Shown here piece after piece: positions 43,439-51,198 of a stretch of 64,000 nucleotides of DNA. The position numbers and the translations under genes were made by a program. How positions within the stretch are numbered: position 1 is the stretch's first letter; every line of letters begins with the position of its first letter. Source of the DNA: CAJQGY01 sp905478015 (GTDB taxonomy: Bacteria > Pseudomonadota > Gammaproteobacteria > Magnimaribacterales > D2472). The notes under the pieces are model-generated. The model saw nothing but the letters and a program-made list of their open reading frames with translations, ran no database searches and was not told where the DNA came from. The stretch is taken from the NCBI GenBank assembly GCA_943788365.1, contig CALSPZ010000001.1, positions 1,054,001-1,118,000 on the forward strand, in the 5' to 3' direction.

Positions 43439-43849
43439 ATGTTAGAATTTTTTTCATTCTTATATGAGCAGTGGTTTCTCTCCATTCCGCTAGTAATTTT
43501 TATTGGCCTTTTCTTTTCTTCGCTCTCAAAAAAAGGGGGTAAAAAGATTTCTACACATGAGCTCATAAATTTAAACAATCAAGGGTTAGCAAAGCTAGTT
43601 GATATAAGAAAATCAGACGAATTTAATGCGGGCCATATTGCAGGAGCAATTAACATACCTTTTGCTGATTTTGAAAAAAGACACTATGAGCTGCCCAATA
43701 AAAAAGATCTTTCTATTATTCTTGTTTGTGAAATGGGGAACCAATCGGGAAATGCAGGCGAAATTCTTCAAAAATCAGGGTTTAAAAATTCTTTCATACT
43801 TAGCGGGGGCATTTCTGAGTGGAGGCACAACAGCCTTCCATTAGTTTAG
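43439..43849 (+). CDS. Membrane-anchored rhodanese-like protein (YibN type)
   Basis: Protein of 136 residues: one membrane helix at about residues 14-30 and then a rhodanese domain (residues 45-135) with VDIRKSDEFNAGHIAGAINIPF and the active-site loop CEMGNQSGNA with the catalytic cysteine. YibN-like proteins of this layout are common next to gpm and glutaredoxin genes in Gammaproteobacteria and have an undefined role in sulfur transfer or protein-export support. The gap to convergent ntrC is three bases. Confidence 0.9.
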   Translation: MLEFFSFLYEQWFLSIPLVIFIGLFFSSLSKKGGKKISTHELINLNNQGLAKLVDIRKSDEFNAGHIAGAINIPFADFEKRHYELPNKKDLSIILVCEMGNQSGNAGEILQKSGFKNSFILSGGISEWRHNSLPLV

Positions 43850-43852
43850 GGT

Positions 43853-45232
43853 CTATATACCAAGATCTTTTATCTTTTTCGCAAGAGTGTTTCTACCTAG
43901 TCCTAAAATATTTGCAGCATCATTCTTTTTACCATTTGTTTTTTCTAAAACTAGCTTTATTAATATTTTTTCAATTTTTGGATTAACGGTATCCAATAGA
44001 TCGCTTTCATTATTATCTATTAGATTCTTTAACCAAAAAGAAAAACCGTCTTCCCATGATGACGTGCTAGATATTGTGGCAGCTTTCGTTTCTATAATTT
44101 CATTTGGTAAATCTATGGGTTGAACATTTTGAGTAGGGCTCATTAATGTTAGCCAGTAACATGTATTTTCGAGCTGCCTTACATTTCCAGGCCACTGATA
44201 TTTGCGCAATACCTCTATTGATTCTTGGGATAGAACTCTTAATTCCTCATCAAGAGAATCAGAATTTTGTTTTAAAAAGTATTTAGCTAAAATTTCTATA
44301 TCTTCTCTGCGCTCTCGTAAGGGAGGGACATCAACTTTTATTACATTAAGCCTATAAAAAAGGTCTTCTCTAAATTTTGTTTGTGATACAAGATTATGAA
44401 GGTTTTGGTGGGTTGCTGCGATAATTCTCACATCTACCTTTATAGGCTTATCACCACCAACTCTATAAAACTCTTTGTTTGAAAGTACTCTTAATAGTCT
44501 TGTTTGAGAATCCAGTGGCATATCTCCAATTTCATCTAAAAAAAGCGTTCCTCCATTGGCCTGCTCAAACCTACCAAGCCTTCTGTCAACAGCTCCTGTG
44601 AAAGCACCTTTTTCATGACCAAATAACTCTGATTCAACAAGTTCTTTTGGTATATCAGCCATATTTAGAGCTATGAAGGGCATATCATGGCGAGGACTAT
44701 TTTTATGAAGTGATTTTGCTATCAATTCTTTGCCTGTTCCTGACTCTCCTTGAACTAAAACCGTTGCATTCGTATTGGAAAGCTTGCCAATAGCTCTAAA
44801 TACCATTTGCATCGATTGAGCTTTTCCGATTATGTCTGTTTTCGGAGCAGACTTTAGCCCTTTTGTTGAGGGTTTTTTTTCAAGAGCTCTAGTAATTATT
44901 TGAATAGTCTCATTTAGGTCAAAGGGTTTGGGTATATATTCAAAAGCACCACTACCATATGAATCAACCGCTGCTTGCATATCAGCAAAAGCTGTCATAA
45001 TTATTACAGGAAGGTCAGAAAAATTATTATTAATATGTTTAAGCAAATCATAGCCATGCATGCCTGGCATTTGAACATCTGTTAAAATTAGATCTGGTTT
45101 TGCATTAGCAAGACTTTCAACGAGGTCAGTTGCTGTTTCAAAAGTTCTTATTTCAAACCCAGCATCTTTTAAACTTTCTTCAAGAACAATTCTAATTGCC
45201 TCATCATCATCTGCTAACCAAACTTTATGCAC
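43853..45232 (-). CDS. ntrC: Nitrogen regulator NtrC (sigma-54 activator)
   Basis: Response regulator of 459 residues. The receiver domain carries the acidic pocket DDD (8-10) and phospho-acceptor Asp52 in LTDVQMPG; the AAA+ domain has Walker A GESGTGKE (162-169), the sigma-54-contacting GAFTGA loop (209-214) and Walker B FLDEIGDM; a Fis-type helix-turn-helix closes the protein (NGKKNDAANILGLGRNTLAKK). Phosphorylated by NtrB under nitrogen limitation, it should activate glutamine synthetase from the boxes at 47.4 kb. It overlaps ntrB by eight bases. Confidence 0.96.
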   Translation of the reverse strand: MHKVWLADDDEAIRIVLEESLKDAGFEIRTFETATDLVESLANAKPDLILTDVQMPGMHGYDLLKHINNNFSDLPVIIMTAFADMQAAVDSYGSGAFEYIPKPFDLNETIQIITRALEKKPSTKGLKSAPKTDIIGKAQSMQMVFRAIGKLSNTNATVLVQGESGTGKELIAKSLHKNSPRHDMPFIALNMADIPKELVESELFGHEKGAFTGAVDRRLGRFEQANGGTLFLDEIGDMPLDSQTRLLRVLSNKEFYRVGGDKPIKVDVRIIAATHQNLHNLVSQTKFREDLFYRLNVIKVDVPPLRERREDIEILAKYFLKQNSDSLDEELRVLSQESIEVLRKYQWPGNVRQLENTCYWLTLMSPTQNVQPIDLPNEIIETKAATISSTSSWEDGFSFWLKNLIDNNESDLLDTVNPKIEKILIKLVLEKTNGKKNDAANILGLGRNTLAKKIKDLGI

Positions 45233-46301
45233 TTTCTTCTCCAGTATTTTTTATATTTAAAGGGATTTGAATAGAAAAAATAGTTTGTTGTGGCTTTGAT
45301 GAGAAAGATATACCACCACCATGCACTCTTATAATATCTTGAGCTATTGATAGCCCAAGACCAGAGCCCTCATCTTTAGATGAGATCATAGGAAAAAAAA
45401 CATGCTCTTGTATTTCTTCTGGAATACCAGGCCCGTTGTCTATAATTTCAATGCAACATACTGTTAGATGCATTATTCCATTTACTGGTTGGCTGTATTG
45501 AATCCTCGATTTAATTTTAATCTCAGCATTTTCTATCTCATTCATAGCTTGCTGGGCATTTTTTACTATATTTAAAATAGCTTGAATGAATAAATCCTCA
45601 TCACCAATTAATTCTGGAATACTGGGATCATAATCTCTCCTTAGCTTAAGGTTTGGAGATAGCTCGGCCTCAGCAAGTGCATAGACTTTTTCTAGGGCCG
45701 AATGAATATTAAACTTTTCTTTATTAGGTTTTTGAGGGGGCGTAAGAATTTTTGTAACAATTCCATTTAACCTATCTGTCTCATCAATTATGATTTTTAG
45801 GAATTTTTTTGAATAACTATCTTCTAGCTTTTTAGAAAGAATTTGTGCACTACCTTTAATTCCTGAAAGAGGATTTTTTACTTCATGCGCTAAGGTTCTT
45901 GCTAGATTAGCTGCAATTTTTTGTGTTGAAAATACTTTTGTTGAATCTATAATTTTGTTAATGCTGTCTACGCATTTAACTTCAAGAATTAAATAATTGT
46001 TTGTATTATCTAATGAAACAGTTAAATCTATAATTCTTTTTTCATTTACTCTATTTATAAGCTCCATATCTCTTTTTGAAAAGGAGCTGGACTCATCTTG
46101 TGATTTTTTTAGTAAGTTGAATAATGCAGAATTTAACTCTTCTGGATATTGATTTTTTATAAATTCATTTTGAGAATTTGCCCAACCATTACTGAGAGCA
46201 GATTCGTTAATCCATAAGCTTTTAAGATTTTGGTCAAGAATTATTATTTCAGAAGAAAGCTGGTTCAGTACTGATGTATTTAAGTCTGCCGTTTCAATCA
46301 T
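45225..46301 (-). CDS. ntrB: Nitrogen sensor histidine kinase NtrB
   Basis: Cytoplasmic two-component kinase of 358 residues without membrane helices. A PAS-like sensor region (about 10-110) precedes the dimerisation domain with phospho-acceptor His139 in LARTLAHEVKNPLSGIKG, then the ATP-binding N, G1 and G2 boxes (IVKNAQQAM, EIIDNGPGIP, GSGLGLSIAQDIIRVHGG). The kinase is controlled by PII in known systems; no glnB gene is in the window. It follows a probable terminator behind the glutamine synthetase gene. Confidence 0.95.
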   Translation of the reverse strand: MIETADLNTSVLNQLSSEIIILDQNLKSLWINESALSNGWANSQNEFIKNQYPEELNSALFNLLKKSQDESSSFSKRDMELINRVNEKRIIDLTVSLDNTNNYLILEVKCVDSINKIIDSTKVFSTQKIAANLARTLAHEVKNPLSGIKGSAQILSKKLEDSYSKKFLKIIIDETDRLNGIVTKILTPPQKPNKEKFNIHSALEKVYALAEAELSPNLKLRRDYDPSIPELIGDEDLFIQAILNIVKNAQQAMNEIENAEIKIKSRIQYSQPVNGIMHLTVCCIEIIDNGPGIPEEIQEHVFFPMISSKDEGSGLGLSIAQDIIRVHGGGISFSSKPQQTIFSIQIPLNIKNTGEESA

Positions 46302-46308
46302 TTATGAG

Positions 46309-46335
46309 AAAAACGACTCCTCTTTCGAGGAGCCG
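46309..46335 (-). terminator. Rho-independent terminator or attenuator after glutamine synthetase
   Basis: CGACTCCTC and GAGGAGCCG form a stem with one mismatched pair around a four-base loop; on the minus strand five T residues follow. It lies between the glutamine synthetase stop and the ntrB ATG, ending eight bases before the latter. Read-through would give the usual low-level ntrBC supply. Confidence 0.8.
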
Positions 46336-46345
46336 GAAATTATAT

Positions 46346-47326
46346 TTATTTATTAAGAGTTCCAACTATATGAGAAAGAATTTTATAAGGATCAGCATTT
46401 GAAGCAGGCCTTCTATCCTCTAAATAGCCATTCCAATTATGTTCCACAGTGTAAACAGGTATACGTATGCTTGCACCCCTATCACTTACACCGAATGAGA
46501 ACTGATCAATGTTCTGAGTTTCATGAAGCCCAGTAAGCCTCATATCGTTATCAGAACCATATGCCTCAATTCCTTCGGCATGAACCTTGCCTAGTTTTTC
46601 ACACATACTAGTAAAAAGTGATTCAGAACCATTAGACCTCATTTCTTCATTTGAGAAGTTAGTATGCATACCGGAACCATTCCAGTCTCCTGTTTTCGGT
46701 TTAGGATGAATATTTACACCAACTCCAAACTCTTCTGCTATTTTATAAAGCATATATCTGCTTACCCATAAATCATCAGCAGCTTTAATTCCTTTTCCAA
46801 GACATTGATATTCCCACTGCCCTAAAGCAACCTCAGCATTTGTGCCAGTTAAAGTAATGCCAAGATCAAGACAGGCTTGCAAATGAGCATCAGAAATTTC
46901 TCTACCAACAACGTTACCAGCACCTACACCGCAGTAAAAATCTCCCTGAGCTCTTGGCTCACCATTTTCCCAACCCAATGGTTCTCCAGTTTCTGGATCA
47001 GTAAGAAAGAATTCTTGCTCAAAACCAAACCACCAGTCATCACTTACTACCGCTTCTGCAGCTGCTCTGAAGTTTGATGGATGAGTAGTATGGTCAGCTG
47101 ACTGAACTTGTGTCATAACTATGTCATGCCCATGAGGGTTTGAATAAGTTTGTACCGGTATTAATAAGCAGTCTGAACTTCCTCCTTCTGCTTGTTGGGT
47201 TGATGATCCATCAAAAGACCAATCAGGTGGAGTTTCAGCATCCGTTGCCTTAACCTTGCTCCTCATTGAAGATTCTGGCTTGTAGCCATCTAGCCATAAG
47301 TATTCATATGTTTTGTAACCTGTCAT
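46346..47326 (-). CDS. Type II glutamine synthetase (GSII)
   Basis: Makes glutamine from glutamate, ammonia and ATP. The 326-residue protein is of the eukaryote-like GSII class, not the 470-residue GlnA: WSFDGSSTQQAEGGSSDC, GWFGFEQEFFL-like FGFEQEFFL, GWNGSGMHTNFS-like NGSGMHTNFS and DRGASIRIPV are the GSII blocks, covering the metal and ATP sites. GSII lacks the adenylylation tyrosine, so control must come from transcription. ATG at 47326 has GGAG ahead of it and a sigma-54 promoter with two NtrC boxes upstream; a longer open frame to 47422 would enter that promoter. Confidence 0.94.
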   Translation of the reverse strand: MTGYKTYEYLWLDGYKPESSMRSKVKATDAETPPDWSFDGSSTQQAEGGSSDCLLIPVQTYSNPHGHDIVMTQVQSADHTTHPSNFRAAAEAVVSDDWWFGFEQEFFLTDPETGEPLGWENGEPRAQGDFYCGVGAGNVVGREISDAHLQACLDLGITLTGTNAEVALGQWEYQCLGKGIKAADDLWVSRYMLYKIAEEFGVGVNIHPKPKTGDWNGSGMHTNFSNEEMRSNGSESLFTSMCEKLGKVHAEGIEAYGSDNDMRLTGLHETQNIDQFSFGVSDRGASIRIPVYTVEHNWNGYLEDRRPASNADPYKILSHIVGTLNK

Positions 47327-47361
47327 TCTATCTCCTATAATTGTGTTTCTTAATACAATAT

Positions 47362-47379
47362 ATGCAATATTAATACCAA
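47362..47379 (-). promoter_or_regulatory. Sigma-54 (-24/-12) promoter of the glutamine synthetase gene
   Basis: On the minus strand TTGGTATTAATATTGCAT has the invariant GG (complement of 47376-47377) and GC (47364-47365) exactly ten bases apart, as required for RpoN promoters. Transcription would start near 47352, about 26 bases before the ATG. NtrC boxes lie just upstream. Confidence 0.8.
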
Positions 47380-47395
47380 TTATTTTTTCTGTATA

Positions 47396-47412
47396 TGCAC
47401 AAAAACTGTGCT
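47396..47412. promoter_or_regulatory. NtrC-binding site 1
   Basis: TGCACAAAAACTGTGCT matches the NtrC consensus of TGCAC and GTGCA half sites in the right 17-base frame, with one end base altered. It lies about 40 bases upstream of the predicted transcription start, nearer than the usual -100 to -150 region but within enhancer logic. Confidence 0.75.
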
Positions 47413-47417
47413 TATTA

Positions 47418-47434
47418 TGCACTAATATAGAGCA
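47418..47434. promoter_or_regulatory. NtrC-binding site 2
   Basis: TGCACTAATATAGAGCA is a second NtrC-like box. Its centre is 22 bases from that of site 1, about two helical turns, so two NtrC dimers could bind side by side on one face, as in classical NtrC enhancers. Confidence 0.75.
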
Positions 47435-47468
47435 AATAGAAATTTAATGTTAAATTCTAGTGCGAAAA

Positions 47469-48041
47469 CTATAATTTCAGGAAAGAATGTATTTTATTAT
47501 ATTTTTTTTCAAATGATGAGTATGAATGATCCCCACCAAATACAATATCTATTTCAGAGCCCTTAAAAAAAGATACTGTTTCAAGATAGTTTAATATTTC
47601 ATCTCCCGACTCAACAAGAATCATAAAATTTTTAGGTGATTTTATTTTTTTGTTTTGTAAAGATCTCAAGTATTCAATATCACTTTTACAAATATTAAAT
47701 TTTTTTTTAGTTACATAGTTTATGTTTTCACCAAGATATTCCTCAAACCCAACTAGAGGATATATAGCTGGGTTAATTAATACTGCTTTTGTATTATATT
47801 TTTCAGCGTAAAATTTAGCGAAGTAACCTCCAAGCGAGCTCCCAGCAAAAAATATTTCTCCCTTAATCCCCTCAATAATTTTGTTTATTTGCTTTATTGC
47901 ATCTTTAAAATTATCTTCAATATCAGGAATAAATATTTTTGCATCCCTTGAGTCATTTTTTAAAAGACGCTTAAAGGCTTGAGCTTTATTGGAGTCTGAG
48001 GATGATTTAAATCCATGAAAATACAAAATATTTTTAGTCAT
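47469..48041 (-). CDS. yqiA: YqiA-type esterase (alpha/beta hydrolase)
   Basis: Small alpha/beta hydrolase of 190 residues. The start ILYFHGFKSSSDSNKA, the nucleophile elbow GSSLGGYFAKFYAEKY and a late His in GGDHSYSSFEK match the YqiA/UPF0227 esterases, which in E. coli act on short acyl esters with unknown natural substrate. Its start overlaps the DUF1249 gene by eight bases, reproducing the yqiB-yqiA order of enterobacteria. Confidence 0.85.
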   Translation of the reverse strand: MTKNILYFHGFKSSSDSNKAQAFKRLLKNDSRDAKIFIPDIEDNFKDAIKQINKIIEGIKGEIFFAGSSLGGYFAKFYAEKYNTKAVLINPAIYPLVGFEEYLGENINYVTKKKFNICKSDIEYLRSLQNKKIKSPKNFMILVESGDEILNYLETVSFFKGSEIDIVFGGDHSYSSFEKKYNKIHSFLKL

Positions 48042-48480
48042 TTCTTATTATATTTTTTATATTATCAGCTTTAGCAATACCAGTTATAAAAATACTTTCA
48101 AGCCACTCAGTAAAGAATCTATTTTGTTGCTCTTTTTCATCGTAAGATTGAATTTGTGATTTTTTAAAAAAAGAAGGCAATGCTCTCTCGCCTTGATAAG
48201 ATATTGCCTCTGCCAAACACGCATCAAGACTAACTCTAATTCTGCATATAAAATCGTTAATGCTTATGTTTTTCGCATTTATTTGTTTAGCTTCAATAAT
48301 TACAGTGTGTTTAGTTTTGTCTAAAATTAGAAAACTTATATTTTGCATGCTTGAATCAGGGTTAATTCCTTCAAAAAAATATTCTTTTTCTGTGAAACTC
48401 CCTAGCAATCTCCTCAATCTTAAATAATTAGCTTCACACACCACTTGGTTATGTGAGGTTTTTGGAAGATTTTTTAGCAT
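48034..48480 (-). CDS. yqiB: YqiB-type DUF1249 protein
   Basis: Soluble protein of 148 residues. YLRLRRLLGSF near the N-terminus, a DKTKHTVIIEAKQ strand, FICRIRVSLDACLAEAISYQGERAL and a C-terminal QNRFFTEWLES are the conserved DUF1249 features. The function of the family is unknown. It sits directly before yqiA, and shares one base with the FemAB-like gene upstream, so three minus-strand genes probably form a unit. Confidence 0.85.
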   Translation of the reverse strand: MLKNLPKTSHNQVVCEANYLRLRRLLGSFTEKEYFFEGINPDSSMQNISFLILDKTKHTVIIEAKQINAKNISINDFICRIRVSLDACLAEAISYQGERALPSFFKKSQIQSYDEKEQQNRFFTEWLESIFITGIAKADNIKNIIRND

Positions 48481-49625
48481 CAGATAATTCTATATTCTTT
48501 TTTTATCGGTGTATATTCGCTGCATGCATCAATATAACTATCAATAGAATCTTTCTCTTTATCACAGAAGTCTTGAATTGCTTTCCTAAAATCTTTATGA
48601 AGAATAAAATGCAATGAGCTAGATAATTTAGGCTCAAAACCTCTTCTTATTTTATATTCCCCTTGAATTCCAGGATCAAATAAAGAAAGGTTATTTTCTA
48701 TGCAATATTCAATTCCTTGATAATAGCAACATTCAAAATGAAGATTTTGTATATTCTTGCTGCAGCCCCAATGTCTGCCATACAATATTCCATCTCCTTC
48801 AAAACAAAGGGAGCCTGCAACAACTCCGCCATCCTGAATAGCAAAAAAAATAATAGGATTAAGATCATCTCTATTTCGATGAATTTTTTTAAAAAACTCA
48901 ATATTTAGATAAGGTTTTTGCATCCTTTCGAGATATGTATTGGCATAGAACTTATAAAAGATATTCCAATCCTCTTCACCCAATAATCGTTTATCCTTTG
49001 TTATAAATTGCACGCCTTCTTTCTTAACCTTCTTTCTTTCAGATTTAATATTCTTTCTTTGCCTAGAAGTAAATGTTTTTAGAAAATCATCAAAATCTAT
49101 GAAGTTTTTATTATTCCATACAAATCTATAATCAAAGCGCTCAATAAAGTTATTTTTTTTAAGTATATTTTTTGTTTTCTCATCCGGGTATAGAACATGC
49201 CATGTTTCTATATTTAATTCAGCCATCTTGTCTTTAGTGGCTTTAATCATTTCAGCGGCAATACTCAATTCAGGCGTTATAAATTTAGATGTTTCACATG
49301 GTGTGAAGGGAATAGCTGATAAAAATTTTGGATAGTATTTTCTCTGAGCTCTTTGGAGAGCGTATGACCATTGATGATCAAATACAAATTCGCCTTGACT
49401 ATTGTTTTTAAGATACAAGGGCATAAAACCATTAAGAGTTTGATTCTTATATGAAGTAACATGATGAGGATGCCATCCAGCCGAAGGGCTTGCAGAACCA
49501 CTTGCCTCCATTGATTCTAAAAATTTATACGACATGAAAGGAGAGTTACGAGCATTTGATATACTTTTGAATTCTTCATTTGATATATCAGAAATGCTTT
49601 TAATGAATTTATTTTTTATAAGCAT
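48480..49625 (-). CDS. FemAB-like GNAT-fold acyltransferase (PF04339 type)
   Basis: Protein of 381 residues with the double GNAT fold of the FemAB-related PF04339 family: ATSYKNQTLNGFMPLYLK-like entry, the FTSRQRKNIKSERKKVKKEGV block, YLERMQKPYLNIEFFK and LSLFDPGIQGEYKIRRGFEP near the end. The family is annotated as possibly peptidoglycan-related N-acetyltransferases without a confirmed substrate. It lies one base after ubiA and is cotranscribed with yqiB and yqiA by spacing. Confidence 0.85.
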   Translation of the reverse strand: MLIKNKFIKSISDISNEEFKSISNARNSPFMSYKFLESMEASGSASPSAGWHPHHVTSYKNQTLNGFMPLYLKNNSQGEFVFDHQWSYALQRAQRKYYPKFLSAIPFTPCETSKFITPELSIAAEMIKATKDKMAELNIETWHVLYPDEKTKNILKKNNFIERFDYRFVWNNKNFIDFDDFLKTFTSRQRKNIKSERKKVKKEGVQFITKDKRLLGEEDWNIFYKFYANTYLERMQKPYLNIEFFKKIHRNRDDLNPIIFFAIQDGGVVAGSLCFEGDGILYGRHWGCSKNIQNLHFECCYYQGIEYCIENNLSLFDPGIQGEYKIRRGFEPKLSSSLHFILHKDFRKAIQDFCDKEKDSIDSYIDACSEYTPIKKEYRII

Positions 49626-50477
49626 TTAAATAAGAAATATTTCTATCAAAAAACCAATTATTAAAACAATCCCCACATTATTATTAAACTTAAAAGCATC
49701 CAAGTACCTTCCTGCTTTTACAAGTGTATTTTGGCGATAGAATAAAATTAGCAGTAGGCAAAAAATTACTGTAAATAAGATTGAAAAATCATTTATATAT
49801 GCAATTAATGCTATTGCTGCATAAAATATAAATTGCAATATATATGCAATAGATATTGTTTCTTTGCCCCATAAAATTGGAGAAGAATTTATACCAATCT
49901 TAATGTCATCATCTATATCTTCTAGAGCATAGATGCTATCAAAGCTAACAATCCATGCAATAAGCCCAATATATAAAATAATTATGGATAAGGAAAAGCT
50001 ATCTGATTGAAGTGAGTAAGATATTATTGATCCGGATCCAAATGTAATCCCTAGAATAATTTGCGGCGCTTTAATAAAACGTTTGGCCAACGGATAAATT
50101 AAAATTAGTAGTGAAAAAAATAATGCTAATTTGATAGTGACTGGAGGGGTTAATAAAAGCAGACTAAATGAAGCAATAGATAAAATAACAAAAAACATCC
50201 AAGCTTCTTTGAGACTAATTTTACCAGATGCAATAGGCCTATTTTTTGTTCTTTCAACCAACCTATCAAACTTATGATCAAAAATATCATTAACGACACA
50301 TCCACAAGATCTGACTAGGATTGCTCCAACTATAACGATAACGTAGTTTTTAAAATCAATATATCCTTCATTCAGGCCTCCAAGGAAAAGCCCAAGCAAA
50401 GATGGCCATAGTAAAAGATATATTCCAATGGGCTTATCTAGCCTAGAAAGACTTATATAGTTCATAAGAATTTTCAT
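49626..50477 (-). CDS. ubiA: 4-hydroxybenzoate polyprenyltransferase
   Basis: Integral membrane enzyme that prenylates 4-hydroxybenzoate in ubiquinone synthesis. Both prenyl-diphosphate binding motifs are visible: NDIFDHKFDRLVERTKNRPIASG in the second helix-loop and YALEDIDDDIKIGINSS later, each with the required aspartates. About eight membrane helices fill 283 residues. It overlaps ubiC by four bases, keeping the ubiC-ubiA operon. Confidence 0.94.
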   Translation of the reverse strand: MKILMNYISLSRLDKPIGIYLLLWPSLLGLFLGGLNEGYIDFKNYVIVIVGAILVRSCGCVVNDIFDHKFDRLVERTKNRPIASGKISLKEAWMFFVILSIASFSLLLLTPPVTIKLALFFSLLILIYPLAKRFIKAPQIILGITFGSGSIISYSLQSDSFSLSIIILYIGLIAWIVSFDSIYALEDIDDDIKIGINSSPILWGKETISIAYILQFIFYAAIALIAYINDFSILFTVIFCLLLILFYRQNTLVKAGRYLDAFKFNNNVGIVLIIGFLIEIFLI

Positions 50478-50959
50478 AATAGAAAAACTTCCATGACCGA
50501 AATTGGTTCAGAGTTAACGGAGTACTTTATTTTCCTACCCCAATAAATACTCATATCATCATCCAAAAACGATGCGCACAACATTTCTAGTTTTGTAAAA
50601 ATACCAGGAGTAAAAAGAATGTCACCTAGAGGAGCATTTCCTATTTCACCAAGAGAGGATAATCCATTATCTATAGTCAAAGTTGGAATTACTGATTTGG
50701 CATAAACAGCCGGAGCATTGTCACCAAACAGGATAACCTCTCTAACCCTGAAAGTTTCAGAGCTTGATTTAAGAAATAATAGCTCTTCTTGTGAAATATT
50801 ATCAAGTTCATCACGCAGCAATTCAAGCTTAAATTTCTTACTTAATTTTATTCTCTTTGTTATTGGGCCAGCCTCTTTTAGCCAAGATAATACAGACAAA
50901 TCAACTCTTGATTCAATAGATTCTATGTTTGTCCAAGGAGAAATTTGTTTAAGTTTCAT
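50474..50959 (-). CDS. ubiC: Chorismate lyase
   Basis: Removes pyruvate from chorismate to give 4-hydroxybenzoate, the substrate of the next gene. The 161 residues include SVLSWLKEAGPITKRIKL, a VREVILFGDNAPAVYAKSVIP strand with substrate-binding residues, and LGEIGNAPLGDILF with the conserved Glu, all typical of UbiC. It starts the minus-strand ubiC-ubiA-FemAB-like run and is divergent from the rubredoxin gene. Confidence 0.92.
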   Translation of the reverse strand: MKLKQISPWTNIESIESRVDLSVLSWLKEAGPITKRIKLSKKFKLELLRDELDNISQEELLFLKSSSETFRVREVILFGDNAPAVYAKSVIPTLTIDNGLSSLGEIGNAPLGDILFTPGIFTKLEMLCASFLDDDMSIYWGRKIKYSVNSEPISVMEVFLL

Positions 50960-51027
50960 TAAGTAATTAAAGTAAATCTGATATTATACTCCGAACTTTT
51001 TATCATCATTTGGAATAGATATTAATT

Positions 51028-51198
51028 ATGGAATTAAAAAAATGGGAATGCATTGTATGTGGGCTTATCTATGATGAGGCCCTGGGTTGGCCCGAAGATG
51101 GAATAGAGGCAGGAACAAGATGGGAAGATGTTCCTGAAGATTGGTTATGTCCAGAGTGTGGTGTTGGCAAGGAAGATTTTGATATGATAGAGATGTAA
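51028..51198 (+). CDS. Rubredoxin
   Basis: Small iron-only electron carrier of 56 residues. The [Fe(Cys)4] site is formed by C8-x2-C11 in ECIVCGLIYD and C41-x2-C44 in LCPECGVGKEDF, with DVPEDW between, a full rubredoxin. It begins 68 bases after the divergent ubiC start and its TAA shares one base with the next ATG. AlkB-type monooxygenases and some oxidative-stress reductases use rubredoxins; which is the partner here is not shown. A rubredoxin near ubiC-ubiA is also seen in Pseudomonas. Confidence 0.93.
   Translation: MELKKWECIVCGLIYDEALGWPEDGIEAGTRWEDVPEDWLCPECGVGKEDFDMIEM

Noticed and set aside
47327..47422. Longer N-terminus for glutamine synthetase
   Set aside because: The extension covers the sigma-54 promoter and reads through to an NtrC box; the ATG at 47326 has its own GGAG site.
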